NCBI GenBank assembly: GCA_002869225.1
Contig: PKTG01000033.1
Coordinates: 1-33,620 of the forward strand
Origin: Candidatus Muiribacterium halophilum
Lineage (GTDB): Bacteria > Muiribacteriota > Muiribacteriia > Muiribacteriales > Muiribacteriaceae
Reading direction: 5' to 3'
DNA length: 33,620 nucleotides
A program made the translations under genes and the position numbers. This document shows, piece by piece, positions 9,176-18,129 of the stretch. The first letter of the stretch is position 1; every line of letters begins with the position of its first letter. The notes below the pieces were generated by a model, which searched no databases, was not told the origin of the DNA, and worked only from the letters and a program-made list of their open reading frames with translations.

Positions 9176-10137
9176 TGACTGATGAAAAACAGGAAGTAAC
9201 AACGAAAAAAGTGCCAGTTACATCGGTTATTTTAATAATAATCGTAGTACTTGTAGCAATGTATGCATCAAGATGTTTTTACACGGTGGAGGAAGGAGAA
9301 CAGGCTGTTGTAAAAAGATTTGGTGAATTTAATAGAACAGAAGGCTCTGGATTGAAATTTCGTCTTCCAGAACCATTTGAAAACGTAAAAGTGGAAAATG
9401 TTGAAGAGGTTAGAAAGCTTGAGATCGGTTTTAGGACTATCTCACTTAATCCTGCAAGATATAGAACGATTCCACAGGAATCTCTCATGCTTACTGGTGA
9501 TGAGAACATAGTAAACGTTGAGTTTATAGTTCAGTATAAAATAAAAGACTTAAGGGATTTTGTATTTAATGTAAAAAAACCTCAGGAAACACTGGGAAAA
9601 GCAGCAGAAGCAGCGATGCGTAAAGCTATTGGTGAGACAACAGCGGAAAAAGCTCTGACAGCAGGAAAATCACTAATACAGGATACTGCGAGAAATGAAC
9701 TTCAGACAATAATCGATAAATACAAATGTGGTATTTATGTTGTTGCTGTTCAGCTTCAGGATGTGCTTCCACCAAATCAGGTGATAGCAGCATTTAAAGA
9801 AGTAGCCTCTGCAAGGGAAGAAAGGGTGACTTTGAAAAATCAGGCTGAAGCCTATAAAAATGATGTAGTCCCTAAAGCTGAAGGTGAAGCGGCTAAAATA
9901 CTTAACGAGGCCGAAGGTAGAGCTAAAGAGATTGAGAATAAAGCAACTGGTGAAGCTGTTAAATTTTTAAAGATGTACTCCGAATACAAGAAATCCGAGG
10001 ATGTCACAAGAAAAAGACTTTATTATGAAAAACTCAGTAGTACTCTTGCCGACGTTCAGAAGATTATTATAGATGAAGGTGATGGAGATCTCTTTAAACT
10101 GATAAGAGTTTTTAAATCAGTAGAGGAGGCTAAATAA
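9172..10137 (+). CDS. hflK: HflK-like SPFH/band-7 membrane protein
   Basis: An N-terminal transmembrane helix (VILIIIVVLVAMYAS) is followed by the SPFH domain typical of HflK (FYTVEEGEQAVVKRFGEFNR, then SGLKFRLPEPFENVKVENV). A long helical region comes after it (REERVTLKNQAEAYKNDVVP, then KAEGEAAKILNEAEGRAKEI). HflK and HflC form a large cage-like inner-membrane complex around the FtsH protease and modulate it. Length, 321 residues, is somewhat shorter than the E. coli protein because the Gly-rich N-terminal tail is missing. AAGGAGG at 9162-9168 lies 3 bp from this ATG and 6 bp from a second in-frame ATG at 9175, so the second may be the true start. hflC begins on the last base of its stop codon. 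Confidence 0.92.
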   Translation: MMTDEKQEVTTKKVPVTSVILIIIVVLVAMYASRCFYTVEEGEQAVVKRFGEFNRTEGSGLKFRLPEPFENVKVENVEEVRKLEIGFRTISLNPARYRTIPQESLMLTGDENIVNVEFIVQYKIKDLRDFVFNVKKPQETLGKAAEAAMRKAIGETTAEKALTAGKSLIQDTARNELQTIIDKYKCGIYVVAVQLQDVLPPNQVIAAFKEVASAREERVTLKNQAEAYKNDVVPKAEGEAAKILNEAEGRAKEIENKATGEAVKFLKMYSEYKKSEDVTRKRLYYEKLSSTLADVQKIIIDEGDGDLFKLIRVFKSVEEAK

Positions 10138-11039
10138 TGAATAAATTAATAGGATTAGTGATAATAGTTTTTGCTGCAGTAATACTTATAAACATGTTTG
10201 CTTTCATAGTGGATCAGACTCAGTATGCATTAGTGCTTAGATTTGGTGAGTTTGAAAGGTCTATAATGGAGCCGGGTCTATATTTTAGGATTCCTGGAAT
10301 ACATACAGTCAAGATATTTGATAACAGGGTACTTGATTATGATTCACCTCCAACCGAAGTTGTAACAGCAGATAAGAAGACTGTTGTAATCGACAACTTT
10401 GCAAAATGGCGAATTACAGAACCTCTTCAATTTTACAAATCCGTTAATAACGAACTTAATATGACTGCAAGACTTGATGAGATCGTTTACGGTAAATTAA
10501 GAGAAGAGATAGGTAAAAAAGATTTTAGTGATTTTATAAAAGAAAGAGATGTAATAATGGAGGAAGTCCTTCAGCTTTGTAAGGTTTGGTCAAAAGGTGA
10601 GATGAATAAAGGGAAAATAGATCCTGATAATGAGAACTCAGATGGTTTTGGTGTCGAGATTCTTGATGTAAGGATAAAACGTCTTGATCTTGCCAAAGAA
10701 AATGAATCTTCGGTATTTCAGAGGATGAAGACTGAAAGAGAAAGAATGGCAAAAGAATATCGAGCGCAGGGTGAAAAGGAAGCTAAGACGATTCGTTCTG
10801 AAGCAGATAAAGAAGTAAAGATAAAACTTTCTGAAGCTAAGATGGAATCCGAGAAGATAATTGGTGAAGCGGAAAGAAAAGCGATTAAGATATATGCTGA
10901 TGCATATGAAAGAGGTAAGGATTTCTTTTTACTTTTGAAAAAACTTGATCTTCTTGATAAGACTTTTAATAAAGGAACAAAAGTCATAATGTCTACTAAA
11001 TCAGAGGCATTTGACATACTTGATTCCTACGATAATTGA
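10137..11039 (+). CDS. hflC: HflC-like SPFH/band-7 membrane protein
   Basis: One N-terminal helix (LIGLVIIVFAAVILINMFAF) precedes the SPFH domain: VDQTQYALVLRFGEFERS, EPGLYFRIPGIHTVKIFDNR, VVIDNFAKWRITEP. The phrase GFGVEILDVRIKRLDL and the following ERMAKEYRAQGEKEAKTIRS are characteristic of HflC. The 300-residue length is normal. It partners HflK as an FtsH-modulating complex. The start shares one base with the hflK stop (TAATG). No ftsH is present in the window. Confidence 0.93.
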   Translation: MNKLIGLVIIVFAAVILINMFAFIVDQTQYALVLRFGEFERSIMEPGLYFRIPGIHTVKIFDNRVLDYDSPPTEVVTADKKTVVIDNFAKWRITEPLQFYKSVNNELNMTARLDEIVYGKLREEIGKKDFSDFIKERDVIMEEVLQLCKVWSKGEMNKGKIDPDNENSDGFGVEILDVRIKRLDLAKENESSVFQRMKTERERMAKEYRAQGEKEAKTIRSEADKEVKIKLSEAKMESEKIIGEAERKAIKIYADAYERGKDFFLLLKKLDLLDKTFNKGTKVIMSTKSEAFDILDSYDN

Positions 11040-11055
11040 TTTATTATACGGAGTT

Positions 11056-11089
11056 GGGACGTTGAGACGTTGAGGCGTCAAAACGTTCC
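11056..11089 (+). repeat. Imperfect hairpin built from 8-bp repeats
   Basis: The outer stem is GGGACGTT (11056-11063) with AACGTTCC (11082-11089), including one G-T pair. A 2x2 internal loop follows, then the inner stem GACG/CGTC around the six-base loop TTGAGG. Two tandem copies of GACGTTGA (11058-11065, 11066-11073) build the left arm. It is much richer in G+C than its surroundings and lies between hflC and the kinase. No clean T-run follows, so a terminator is possible but not shown. Confidence 0.5.
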
Positions 11090-11140
11090 TGACTTCTGTT
11101 TATTTTAAAGACAATAAATTTTTAAAGAAAAACTGAATAT

Positions 11141-13117
11141 ATGGATAATAGTTTAGTCTTATTTAATAAAGCTTTTGATTCAAAGGAATATTTTAATAAG
11201 CTTAAATATCGTTTTGAGCTTCTTTTGATAATAGAAAAAATAGTAAAAGAGACGATTTATCTTCCATCTCCTGAGGAATACCTTGCAGAGATGATCAAAT
11301 TCTCGAAAAACATGTTTCCTGATAATGACTTTTATTTTACTTATTCAAATATAGAGTTAAGAACCGGAAAAGAACACAGTCAGGATAGTGAAATATTCTC
11401 AAAAGATTTTATTAATCAGGAAGAACACCTTAATTTTAAAGCAAAAGTCTTTGGTAAAGAGCTTAATATTTTTCAAAAGACTCTTGTTAATCTTATTTTC
11501 AATCATCTGTTTATAAATATATATATGTGGGACCTTAAAAATCTTAACGAAGTAAAAGATAAAAAGGAAATGAAAGCTAATATTAATCTTATTGAGGAAA
11601 GACTTCAATACATAAAAGAAAAATCGTCTAATATCTTAAATATTATGATAGATGAAGCAGGTGGAGATAATATCTATTTTTTTATTAAGCATAAAGATAG
11701 ATTTGAATATATTTCTGATCATTTGAAAAAATCTCCGGATTATTCCAGGGTAAATAACAGAAATAATCTTAACCATCTATTAAAAAATACTGCAAGAATA
11801 AGAAATTCTTATTATGAACTCTACGATGATGAAAAACATTATTTTTCTGCTTTGTTTTCTCATAAGACTAAGAGGTTATTGATGATGCCTGTTAGGAGTC
11901 AGGAAAATCTGGAAGCTGTTCTTTTGATAACTAATCCGATAGATATTCCTGATGATCTTGAAAGGATAATAGAACTTTATAAGCTATATTTTGAAAAATT
12001 ATCCATCTCCTTTAAGAAGACTCTTTTAAGAAGAGCAGATTTTGAACTTGATACAATGAACAATATAATAGCTAAACTTATAGAGAAGACCTCGAATGAT
12101 CTTTTTCAGGATCAGGTAGACATCTTCTTTAAACATTTTCAAAACTTTTTCTCTTTAAAAAAAGTCGCCATCTTTTTTAAGGACGAGAATGAAAATATAA
12201 GGTCATGGTATAGGACATCTCAGGATATAAATTGTCCTAAAGAGCTTTTTGATCTAAAAGATGATCAGGGTATATACAGAACTGATAATAACGATGAATA
12301 TGAATATTTTTCATTTAAATATGACCTTAAAAGAAGAGGGTGTCTTCTATATGAAAGAAAAAAATATTCTCAACAGGATTATAAAAATATTTTGAGACAT
12401 ATGGCGGTTCTTATTTTCAATGTATTGTATAGCAGAAACATTTATGAAAATATGAAAGAATTAGATAGATTAGCTGTACTTGGTGGAATGGCGAGAGAGA
12501 TGGCTCATGAGATAAGAAATCCTTTAGGTGGTATAAAGCTATATATAGAGATGCTAAAGAAACGATCTGAAAAAGATTCTGAAATATACAATAATATTGA
12601 AAAAGGTATTAAAAACATTGAGAATGTTATTAGCGATATGCTCTTGTTTACAAGAAAAGAAAATCTGAAAAACAATAGAGTTGATATTTTAGAGTTATTG
12701 AAAGATTCCATCTCTATTATAAATCTATCCGATGATATATCGATAAAAATCGAGAAGATCGAGGAGATAGAAGAACTTATTTATTGTGATAAAGAAAAGA
12801 TATCAAGTGTTTTTAATAATATTCTGGTTAATGCTGGAGAGGCTTTAAGGGAAACAAAAGAACCTAAGATAAGAATAGATATTGAAAAGGAACAAGGGAA
12901 TCTTGTTATAATAATATGGAATAATGGAAAGAAGATCGAATTTGAAAATAGAAAAAAGATATTTGACCCTTTTTTTACAACCAGGAAAAATGGAAACGGA
13001 CTCGGACTTGCTATATGTAAAAAGATAATAAATGCTCACGATGGAGAGCTGGAGCTTTTACAGGAAAATGACTGGACCGGTTTTAGAATAAAGATACCAA
13101 TGTTTAAAGGAGTTTAA
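11141..13117 (+). CDS. Soluble sensor histidine kinase with GAF-like input domains
   Basis: No transmembrane helix is visible in 658 residues, so this is a cytoplasmic kinase. Residues ~1-440 look like two weak GAF-type regions separated by helices. A HisKA dimerisation domain follows with phospho-acceptor His456 in MAHEIRNPLGGIKLYIEML. The ATPase domain shows the N box (NNILVNAGEAL), the phrase FDPFFTTRKNGNGLGLAICK (F and G2 boxes) and a final TGFRIKIPM strand. The response regulator starts 2 bp after its stop, so the two form a two-component pair. The HEIRNPLGG type of H-box and the NtrC-type partner place it in the NtrB/PilS/AtoS group. The signal is unknown. Confidence 0.9.
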   Translation: MDNSLVLFNKAFDSKEYFNKLKYRFELLLIIEKIVKETIYLPSPEEYLAEMIKFSKNMFPDNDFYFTYSNIELRTGKEHSQDSEIFSKDFINQEEHLNFKAKVFGKELNIFQKTLVNLIFNHLFINIYMWDLKNLNEVKDKKEMKANINLIEERLQYIKEKSSNILNIMIDEAGGDNIYFFIKHKDRFEYISDHLKKSPDYSRVNNRNNLNHLLKNTARIRNSYYELYDDEKHYFSALFSHKTKRLLMMPVRSQENLEAVLLITNPIDIPDDLERIIELYKLYFEKLSISFKKTLLRRADFELDTMNNIIAKLIEKTSNDLFQDQVDIFFKHFQNFFSLKKVAIFFKDENENIRSWYRTSQDINCPKELFDLKDDQGIYRTDNNDEYEYFSFKYDLKRRGCLLYERKKYSQQDYKNILRHMAVLIFNVLYSRNIYENMKELDRLAVLGGMAREMAHEIRNPLGGIKLYIEMLKKRSEKDSEIYNNIEKGIKNIENVISDMLLFTRKENLKNNRVDILELLKDSISIINLSDDISIKIEKIEEIEELIYCDKEKISSVFNNILVNAGEALRETKEPKIRIDIEKEQGNLVIIIWNNGKKIEFENRKKIFDPFFTTRKNGNGLGLAICKKIINAHDGELELLQENDWTGFRIKIPMFKGV

Positions 13118-13118
13118 G

Positions 13119-14450
13119 ATGAGAATCCTTATTGTTGATGATGAAGAGATAATGTGTAATGCACTATACCTGCATCTTAGAGAAGAGGATTATGATGTCA
13201 GCAAAGCTTATAGTGCTCAGGAAGCTTTAAAGCTTTTCGATAAACAGATATTTGATCTTGTCATATCCGACCTCAGATTAGGGGATATGGATGGTATCGA
13301 ACTTATTTCTAAATTGAAAGAAAAGGATTCAAATACAGCGTTTGTTGTTATGACCGCTTTTGGAACAATGGAAAAAGCTCTTGAAGCTGGAAAGCTTGGG
13401 GTCTATTATTTTATAACAAAACCGTTTTCGATGGAAAACATCGATTCTATTGTTAGTAAAGTAGAAGAGGATATATCTTTAAGACAGGATAATAGGAATT
13501 TTAGAGAAATATTAAACGAAAAATATTCTTTTCCAAATATCATTGGGAAGAATGTAAATATGCAAAAGGTGTATAAGGTAATAAATAAAGTCTCAAGTGT
13601 TGATATACCTGTTCTTATAACCGGAGAAAGCGGAACAGGAAAAGAGCTTGTTGCTAATGCTATTCATTATAATTCAGATAGAAAAGATAAGCCGCTTATT
13701 GCGGTAAATTGTTCTGCGCTTCCGGATACACTGCTTGAATCCGAACTTTTTGGATATGAAAAAGGGGCTTTTACAGGAGCTGAGAAAAAAAGAAAAGGAA
13801 GATTTGAACTTTAGGATGGTGGTAGTCTTTTTCTCGATGAGATAGGAGATATGCCCTTGCATCTTCAGTCAAAAATATTAAGAGTACTTCAAAATAAAGT
13901 CTTTGAACCTTTAGGTTCTTCAGAAAGTATGAAAGTTGATACTCGAATAATCGCGGCTACAAATCGAGACCTTGAAAAGATGGTGGAAGATGGAAAGTTT
14001 AGAGAAGACCTATACTATCGATTAAAGGTAGTTAATATTAAGATACCACCTCTTAGAGATAGAAATGATGATATACCATTACTTTGTAAGCATATTATTG
14101 AAAAATATAATAACGAATTTAATAAAGAAGTCAAAGGAATAGATAAAGAAGTAAAAAGATTTTTTATGACATATGAATGGCCTGGTAATATAAGAGAATT
14201 AGAAAATGTACTTCAACATGCGATTATATTCTCAAATAATGATATAATTACTAAAGTGGATCTTCCTGATGATATTGAAAATGGTCAGGATGTAATTCTA
14301 CCTTCGGATGAATCTCTTGAGGCTTTAGAGATACATCATATAAAAAGAATATTGTCTCAGACTGGACATAATGTTAGTAAAACAGCTAGAATACTTAAAA
14401 TCGATAGGAAGACGCTTTACAATAAGATGAAAAAATATGACTTACAATAA
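13119..14450 (+). pseudogene. NtrC-family sigma-54 response regulator, interrupted by in-frame TAG
   Basis: Read through, this is a normal-length 443-residue NtrC-type activator. The receiver domain has acidic D7/D8, phospho-acceptor D51 and K101. The AAA+ domain has Walker A GESGTGKE (169-176) and the sigma-54 contact loop GAFTGA (216-221). The Walker B segment GSLFLDEIGDMP comes just after codon 232, followed by arginine-finger-region sequence and a C-terminal Fis-type helix-turn-helix (HNVSKTARILKIDRKTLYNKMKKY). Codon 232 is TAG (13812-13814), where relatives usually have Ala or Ser in a FEL-x-DGG context. The frame is otherwise intact on both sides. Without readthrough the product stops before Walker B and should be unable to activate sigma-54; the rest could only start from an internal codon (ATG at 13851). 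Mutation or sequence error are both possible. Confidence 0.85.
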
Positions 14451-16044
14451 AGATAATGACAACGACAAGATAATAAATATAGGAAATATATTAAATCCAC
14501 AGGATAGTTTTGAGGATGATAAAGAGATTGATAATTTTGATGAACATCTTGAACAATACAAAAAAGAAATAGACTATAATCCTTTCAAGAGTCGCGATCA
14601 GTTCTTACTCGGACTTTTTTCAATAAAGAGAAAGCAATCTTCAGAAGCTTTGACTTATCTAAGAAAATCAGTGGAAATCGATCCTGATATGTGGGAAGCA
14701 CATTATAATCTTGGAGTAATATATCTTAATTTCAAACATCAGGATAAAGCTGAAGATGCATTTTTAAAAGTTATCGAACTAAATCCAGGTCATATATATA
14801 CCTATTTAAATCTGACAAATATTTATCTTAAAGAGAATAAACTCAACGAAGCTGCTCATGTTCTTAAAAAAGGACTTGAGGAAAATCCTGGAAATAGATT
14901 ACTGCTTAATAACTATGGCGTGGTGCTTGCGAGACTTGAAAGGTTTCACGATGCGATAAAAGTCTGGGAAAAACTGGAAGACCTTGTTCCCGAGGAGGTT
15001 GAACCGTATTATAATCAAGCTATAACCTATGCAAGAATGGGTATGATAGAGATAGCTATAACAAAATTCAAAAAGATACTTGAACTTTCAAATGACGATT
15101 TTGGTGTCTATGCAAACCTCGGAAACCTATATGAAAAGAAAAACGAATTTGATAATTCAATAAATATGTATGAGAAAGCATTGGAACTCGATCCTGAAAA
15201 TTATAATATAATGGCCTCAATGGGACTTGTATATGCAAAGAAAGGTGAATTTAACAAAGCAATAAAGATCTATCGCGAGATATGTCATAAAGATCCACAT
15301 AATATCAAGAATCTTATGAATCTATCGATGATCTATGCTATTCAGGGAAAGTATAAAGAGGCAGTATCACTTCTTGTGGAAGCTGAAAAAATAGAGGCAG
15401 ATGATCCTGAACTACTTTTTAATCTTGCGATCAATTATAATAATATTGGAAAATTTGAAGTTGGAGATAATTATTTTAATAAGACAATTAAACTAAATCC
15501 TCATAACGAGGATGCATATATATACTTCGCAAAATCTTTGTTTGATAGAGATAAGAATCATGAAGCGGTCAAGGTGCTGGAAAGTGGACTTTCAAGAATA
15601 GAAGACAGTACATCCATGTTATACCTTATAACCAAAGTATATGTATCGCTCCATAGGTATAAGTCAGCAGCAGAATTCGCAAGAAGATTAATAGATCTTA
15701 CTCCAAAATCATATTCATCATATCAGCTTCTTATAGATGTATATCGTTTAAAAAGAAACACTTCAAAGATATGGGTAGTATATGAAGAAGCTATAAAAAA
15801 TATAGAAGAGAATGGAGATCTTTTTCTTGATTATGGAAAAGACCTTTGTGAAAGTGGAGATTATTTAAAAGCAGAGAGGTTCCTACTTAAGGCTCTCAGG
15901 ATAATGCCAAGATCACAGGAAGTCCTTTACAACCTTTATGTAGTTTATTCTTTTCTGGGAAAAGGTGATGACAGGGATCAGTATAGAGAAAAATGTATAA
16001 AGGTAAATCCATTCTCCGAATGGGCGAGACTCTGTGAAAAGTAA
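14437..16044 (+). CDS. Large tetratricopeptide-repeat (TPR) protein
   Basis: This 535-residue protein lacks a signal peptide and is probably cytoplasmic. After an acidic N-terminus of about 45 residues it is made of roughly a dozen 34-residue TPRs. Typical repeats include WEAHYNLGVIYLNFKHQDKA, VYANLGNLYEKKNEFDNSIN with MYEKALELDPENYN, and LLFNLAINYNNIGKFEVGDN. TPRs bind partner proteins; nothing here identifies which. The ATG lies 14 bp inside the end of the NtrC gene, and the next gene starts 11 bp inside this one, so all are likely co-transcribed. Because the overlap involves the far end of the interrupted regulator, early termination there could also lower translation of this gene. Confidence 0.85.
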   Translation: MTYNKDNDNDKIINIGNILNPQDSFEDDKEIDNFDEHLEQYKKEIDYNPFKSRDQFLLGLFSIKRKQSSEALTYLRKSVEIDPDMWEAHYNLGVIYLNFKHQDKAEDAFLKVIELNPGHIYTYLNLTNIYLKENKLNEAAHVLKKGLEENPGNRLLLNNYGVVLARLERFHDAIKVWEKLEDLVPEEVEPYYNQAITYARMGMIEIAITKFKKILELSNDDFGVYANLGNLYEKKNEFDNSINMYEKALELDPENYNIMASMGLVYAKKGEFNKAIKIYREICHKDPHNIKNLMNLSMIYAIQGKYKEAVSLLVEAEKIEADDPELLFNLAINYNNIGKFEVGDNYFNKTIKLNPHNEDAYIYFAKSLFDRDKNHEAVKVLESGLSRIEDSTSMLYLITKVYVSLHRYKSAAEFARRLIDLTPKSYSSYQLLIDVYRLKRNTSKIWVVYEEAIKNIEENGDLFLDYGKDLCESGDYLKAERFLLKALRIMPRSQEVLYNLYVVYSFLGKGDDRDQYREKCIKVNPFSEWARLCEK

Positions 16045-16543
16045 AGTAATACATATAATTATCTTTTTCATTGTAATATCGATCTTTTTACTCCTTTTAA
16101 ATGAAAATATTGAAAAAATAGATGGCTTGCCATCTCTTGTCTATAATTCGCGGGAATATGCTCCTCCGGAAACGACGCCATATGGTGGATTTATATTAAG
16201 TAGTCCAAATAAATTGCTCCTTAATCAGGATGTTAATAAAAACCTTTTGAATTATTTTTTGTCTTCGCATCAAAAAAAATTAGATATAAAGGATTATTCA
16301 TTTAAGGAAAGTGAGATAAAGATTAACGATAGTCTTGTTTTAAAGAAGAGTACAATAGATTATTATGACCTTCCTTCCAGAGAAGGAAGTATAATCAGCT
16401 TTTCAGACAATACTTTTAAGATATTCCTTCAACTCTCAAGATATAATGATAACGCTTATATCTTTGATCCAGACTATGGTTATGTATTTTTATTTAAAAG
16501 GGATCTTAAAAGATTATGGACGGGAAGTCTATATGATATATAA
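16034..16543 (+). CDS. Small membrane-anchored protein, possible remnant of a C39-like fold
   Basis: GTG start 11 bp inside the TPR gene; no other start gives the N-terminal hydrophobic segment VIHIIIFFIVISIFLLLL, which should act as signal or anchor. The 169-residue protein has no family I can name with confidence. Its end (NDNAYIFDPDYGYVFLFKRD, then LKRLWTG) resembles the C-terminal strands of papain-like C39 peptidases, where a D-P-x-x-G turn is followed by a helix ending in W-x-G. The catalytic Cys and His of that family are not visible, so if related it would be inactive or a binding domain. It overlaps lnt by 11 bp. Function remains unknown. Confidence 0.55.
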   Translation: MKSKVIHIIIFFIVISIFLLLLNENIEKIDGLPSLVYNSREYAPPETTPYGGFILSSPNKLLLNQDVNKNLLNYFLSSHQKKLDIKDYSFKESEIKINDSLVLKKSTIDYYDLPSREGSIISFSDNTFKIFLQLSRYNDNAYIFDPDYGYVFLFKRDLKRLWTGSLYDI

Positions 16544-17930
16544 AAGTTTGTACTCACTTATCTTTATACTTGTCTCTTCAATATTATTGTTTCTTTCAAT
16601 GCCTGGAAATGAAATGCCTTACCTTGTATTTTTAGCTTTTATTCCGGTCTTTTATATTGTAGATAGAGGGAGTATAAAAAAAAGCATCCTTACCGGAATA
16701 CTTTTCGGTGTTTTTTCAGGAATTTTAATATATTCTGGATTCCTGCTTTACGGTAATATAATATTTTTTTATTCGATCTTTTTATTAGCGATTAATTTTG
16801 CATGTATTTTGTTTCTTTATAAAAGATACTCGTTCATTACAGCGTTATTATCAGTTCCTGTATTGGAATATTTAAGGACATTAGGACCATTCGGGTTTGC
16901 TTCCAATCTTGGGATCTCGTTATGGAAAGTTCCACAATTAATAGGTTTTGCATCTTATTTTGGAATATATTTTATTTCAACCTGCATCTTTTTAATCAAC
17001 ATACTTTTATATAGAGCTATGATTAAACATAGAAAAGCGAATTATTTCATAATATTATCTATTTTCTTATTGATGATAACTCCATATTTATTTAGAGGTC
17101 AAGATTCTGATATGCAGACCAAAAAATATGATGATGTATGCGTTGTGCAGGGAGGTATTCCGGTATGGATGTATTCTATGGAGACCTTTAGTAGAAAGTA
17201 TCATCGACTTATAGAAAAAATATATATATCGCTAACTGAAAAGGCCCTTCTGAATGATTGTGATCTTCTTGTATGGCCTGAGACTGCCTTACATCGATTT
17301 ATACTTAACGATGATAGTGCTTTTTATAAAGAGTTCTTTGAAATGAAATCGATTGAGACGGATACGTCTTTTATTATAGGTACTCCATATAGAAATAATC
17401 AGTGAGAAAGAAATTCTTTGTTTCTTCTGTACGGAGATGATAATAAAAGATACGATAAGATCCGTACTGTTCCTATTGTTGAGGATTATTTCGAAAAAGG
17501 TAAGGAAAACACCTTTTTGAAAAATAATACTATCTCAGTTGTTCCGGTGATATGTTTTGAATCTACTTTCGATTCGCTTGTATCAGAAAATACGAAAAAA
17601 GGTGGAGATTATATTGTAGTATCAACTAATGATGCTGGTTTCAGAAAGACTATCATACCATATCTTCATGCTGCATATTCGGTATTTCGAGCTGTTGAAA
17701 ACAATAGATATCTTATTAGAGCAGCACAGGGTGGGATAAGTTTTATAATTGATAATCACGGAAATATTATAAAAAGAAAAGATCTTTTCGAGACAGGATT
17801 TCTTTTAGGAAAGGCAAGAAAGATTGACAGTTTATCCTTTTTTACAAAATACAGGTTTTTAATAATTGTCTTTTATTTTTTAATGTTTTTTCTTTCTTTG
17901 GGTCTCAGTCGATTTAAAAAGAGAAATTAG
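16533..17930 (+). pseudogene. lnt: Apolipoprotein N-acyltransferase, interrupted by in-frame TGA
   Basis: Lnt transfers the third acyl chain onto lipoproteins in the inner membrane. I start it at ATG 16533 (MIYKSLYSLIFILV), giving about six N-terminal membrane helices, the nitrilase-type domain and a final helix, 465 residues in all; an in-frame ATG at 16446 adds no sensible sequence. The catalytic triad of the family is visible: Glu250 in WPETALHRF, Lys309 in KRYDKIRTVP and Cys341 in VPVICFEST. Codon 291 is TGA (17403-17405), between GTPYRNNQ and ERNSLFLL, a stretch where relatives read straight through. The frame is intact on both sides. Termination there would leave Glu250 but remove Lys309 and Cys341, so the product would be inactive. 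The true stop is TAG. Confidence 0.85.
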
Positions 17931-17960
17931 AGATTATAGGGTTGGACTTTCCGTTTGCTA

Positions 17961-17988
17961 TTCACTTCTCACTATTCACTATTCACGG
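17961..17988 (+). repeat. Heptamer tandem repeat, copy 2
   Basis: Units TTCACTT, CTCACTA, TTCACTA, TTCACGG run in tandem. Positions 17960-17981 are identical to 47-68 upstream of the pilus operon. It sits in the 199-bp gap between lnt and the tolC-type gene. A related GATTCACGAA lies nearby at 18011-18020. Confidence 0.6.
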
Positions 17989-18054
17989 TTTTTCAAATTT
18001 TACGTATTATGATTCACGAAATATAATGTCTCTTTCTTCTGATATGAAAAATTA

Positions 18055-18070
18055 CCGGTTCTCAGGTTGC
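18055..18070 (+). promoter_or_regulatory. Candidate sigma-54 (-24/-12) promoter for the efflux operon
   Basis: GG at 18057-18058 and TTGC at 18067-18070 have the exact 12-bp GG-to-GC spacing of -24/-12 promoters, with a matching C at 18061. Other consensus positions do not match. Transcription would start near 18082, about 48 bases before the tolC ATG. A sigma-54 activator gene lies upstream in the window. The motif is short, so chance is not excluded. Confidence 0.3.
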
Positions 18071-18129
18071 GCAAAATCCCATAACAGCCGATAAAAAATA
18101 TATATAAACACATAAAAATAAGGAATCTG

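Noticed and set aside
16446-16532. Upstream ATG for lnt at 16446.
   Set aside because: It lies wholly within the preceding gene and adds residues that are not part of the Lnt family N-terminus.
17403-17428. Selenocysteine insertion at the lnt TGA.
   Set aside because: The bases after TGA form only a weak mismatched A/T stem without the usual apical loop of a bacterial SECIS, and Lnt has no known selenocysteine site.
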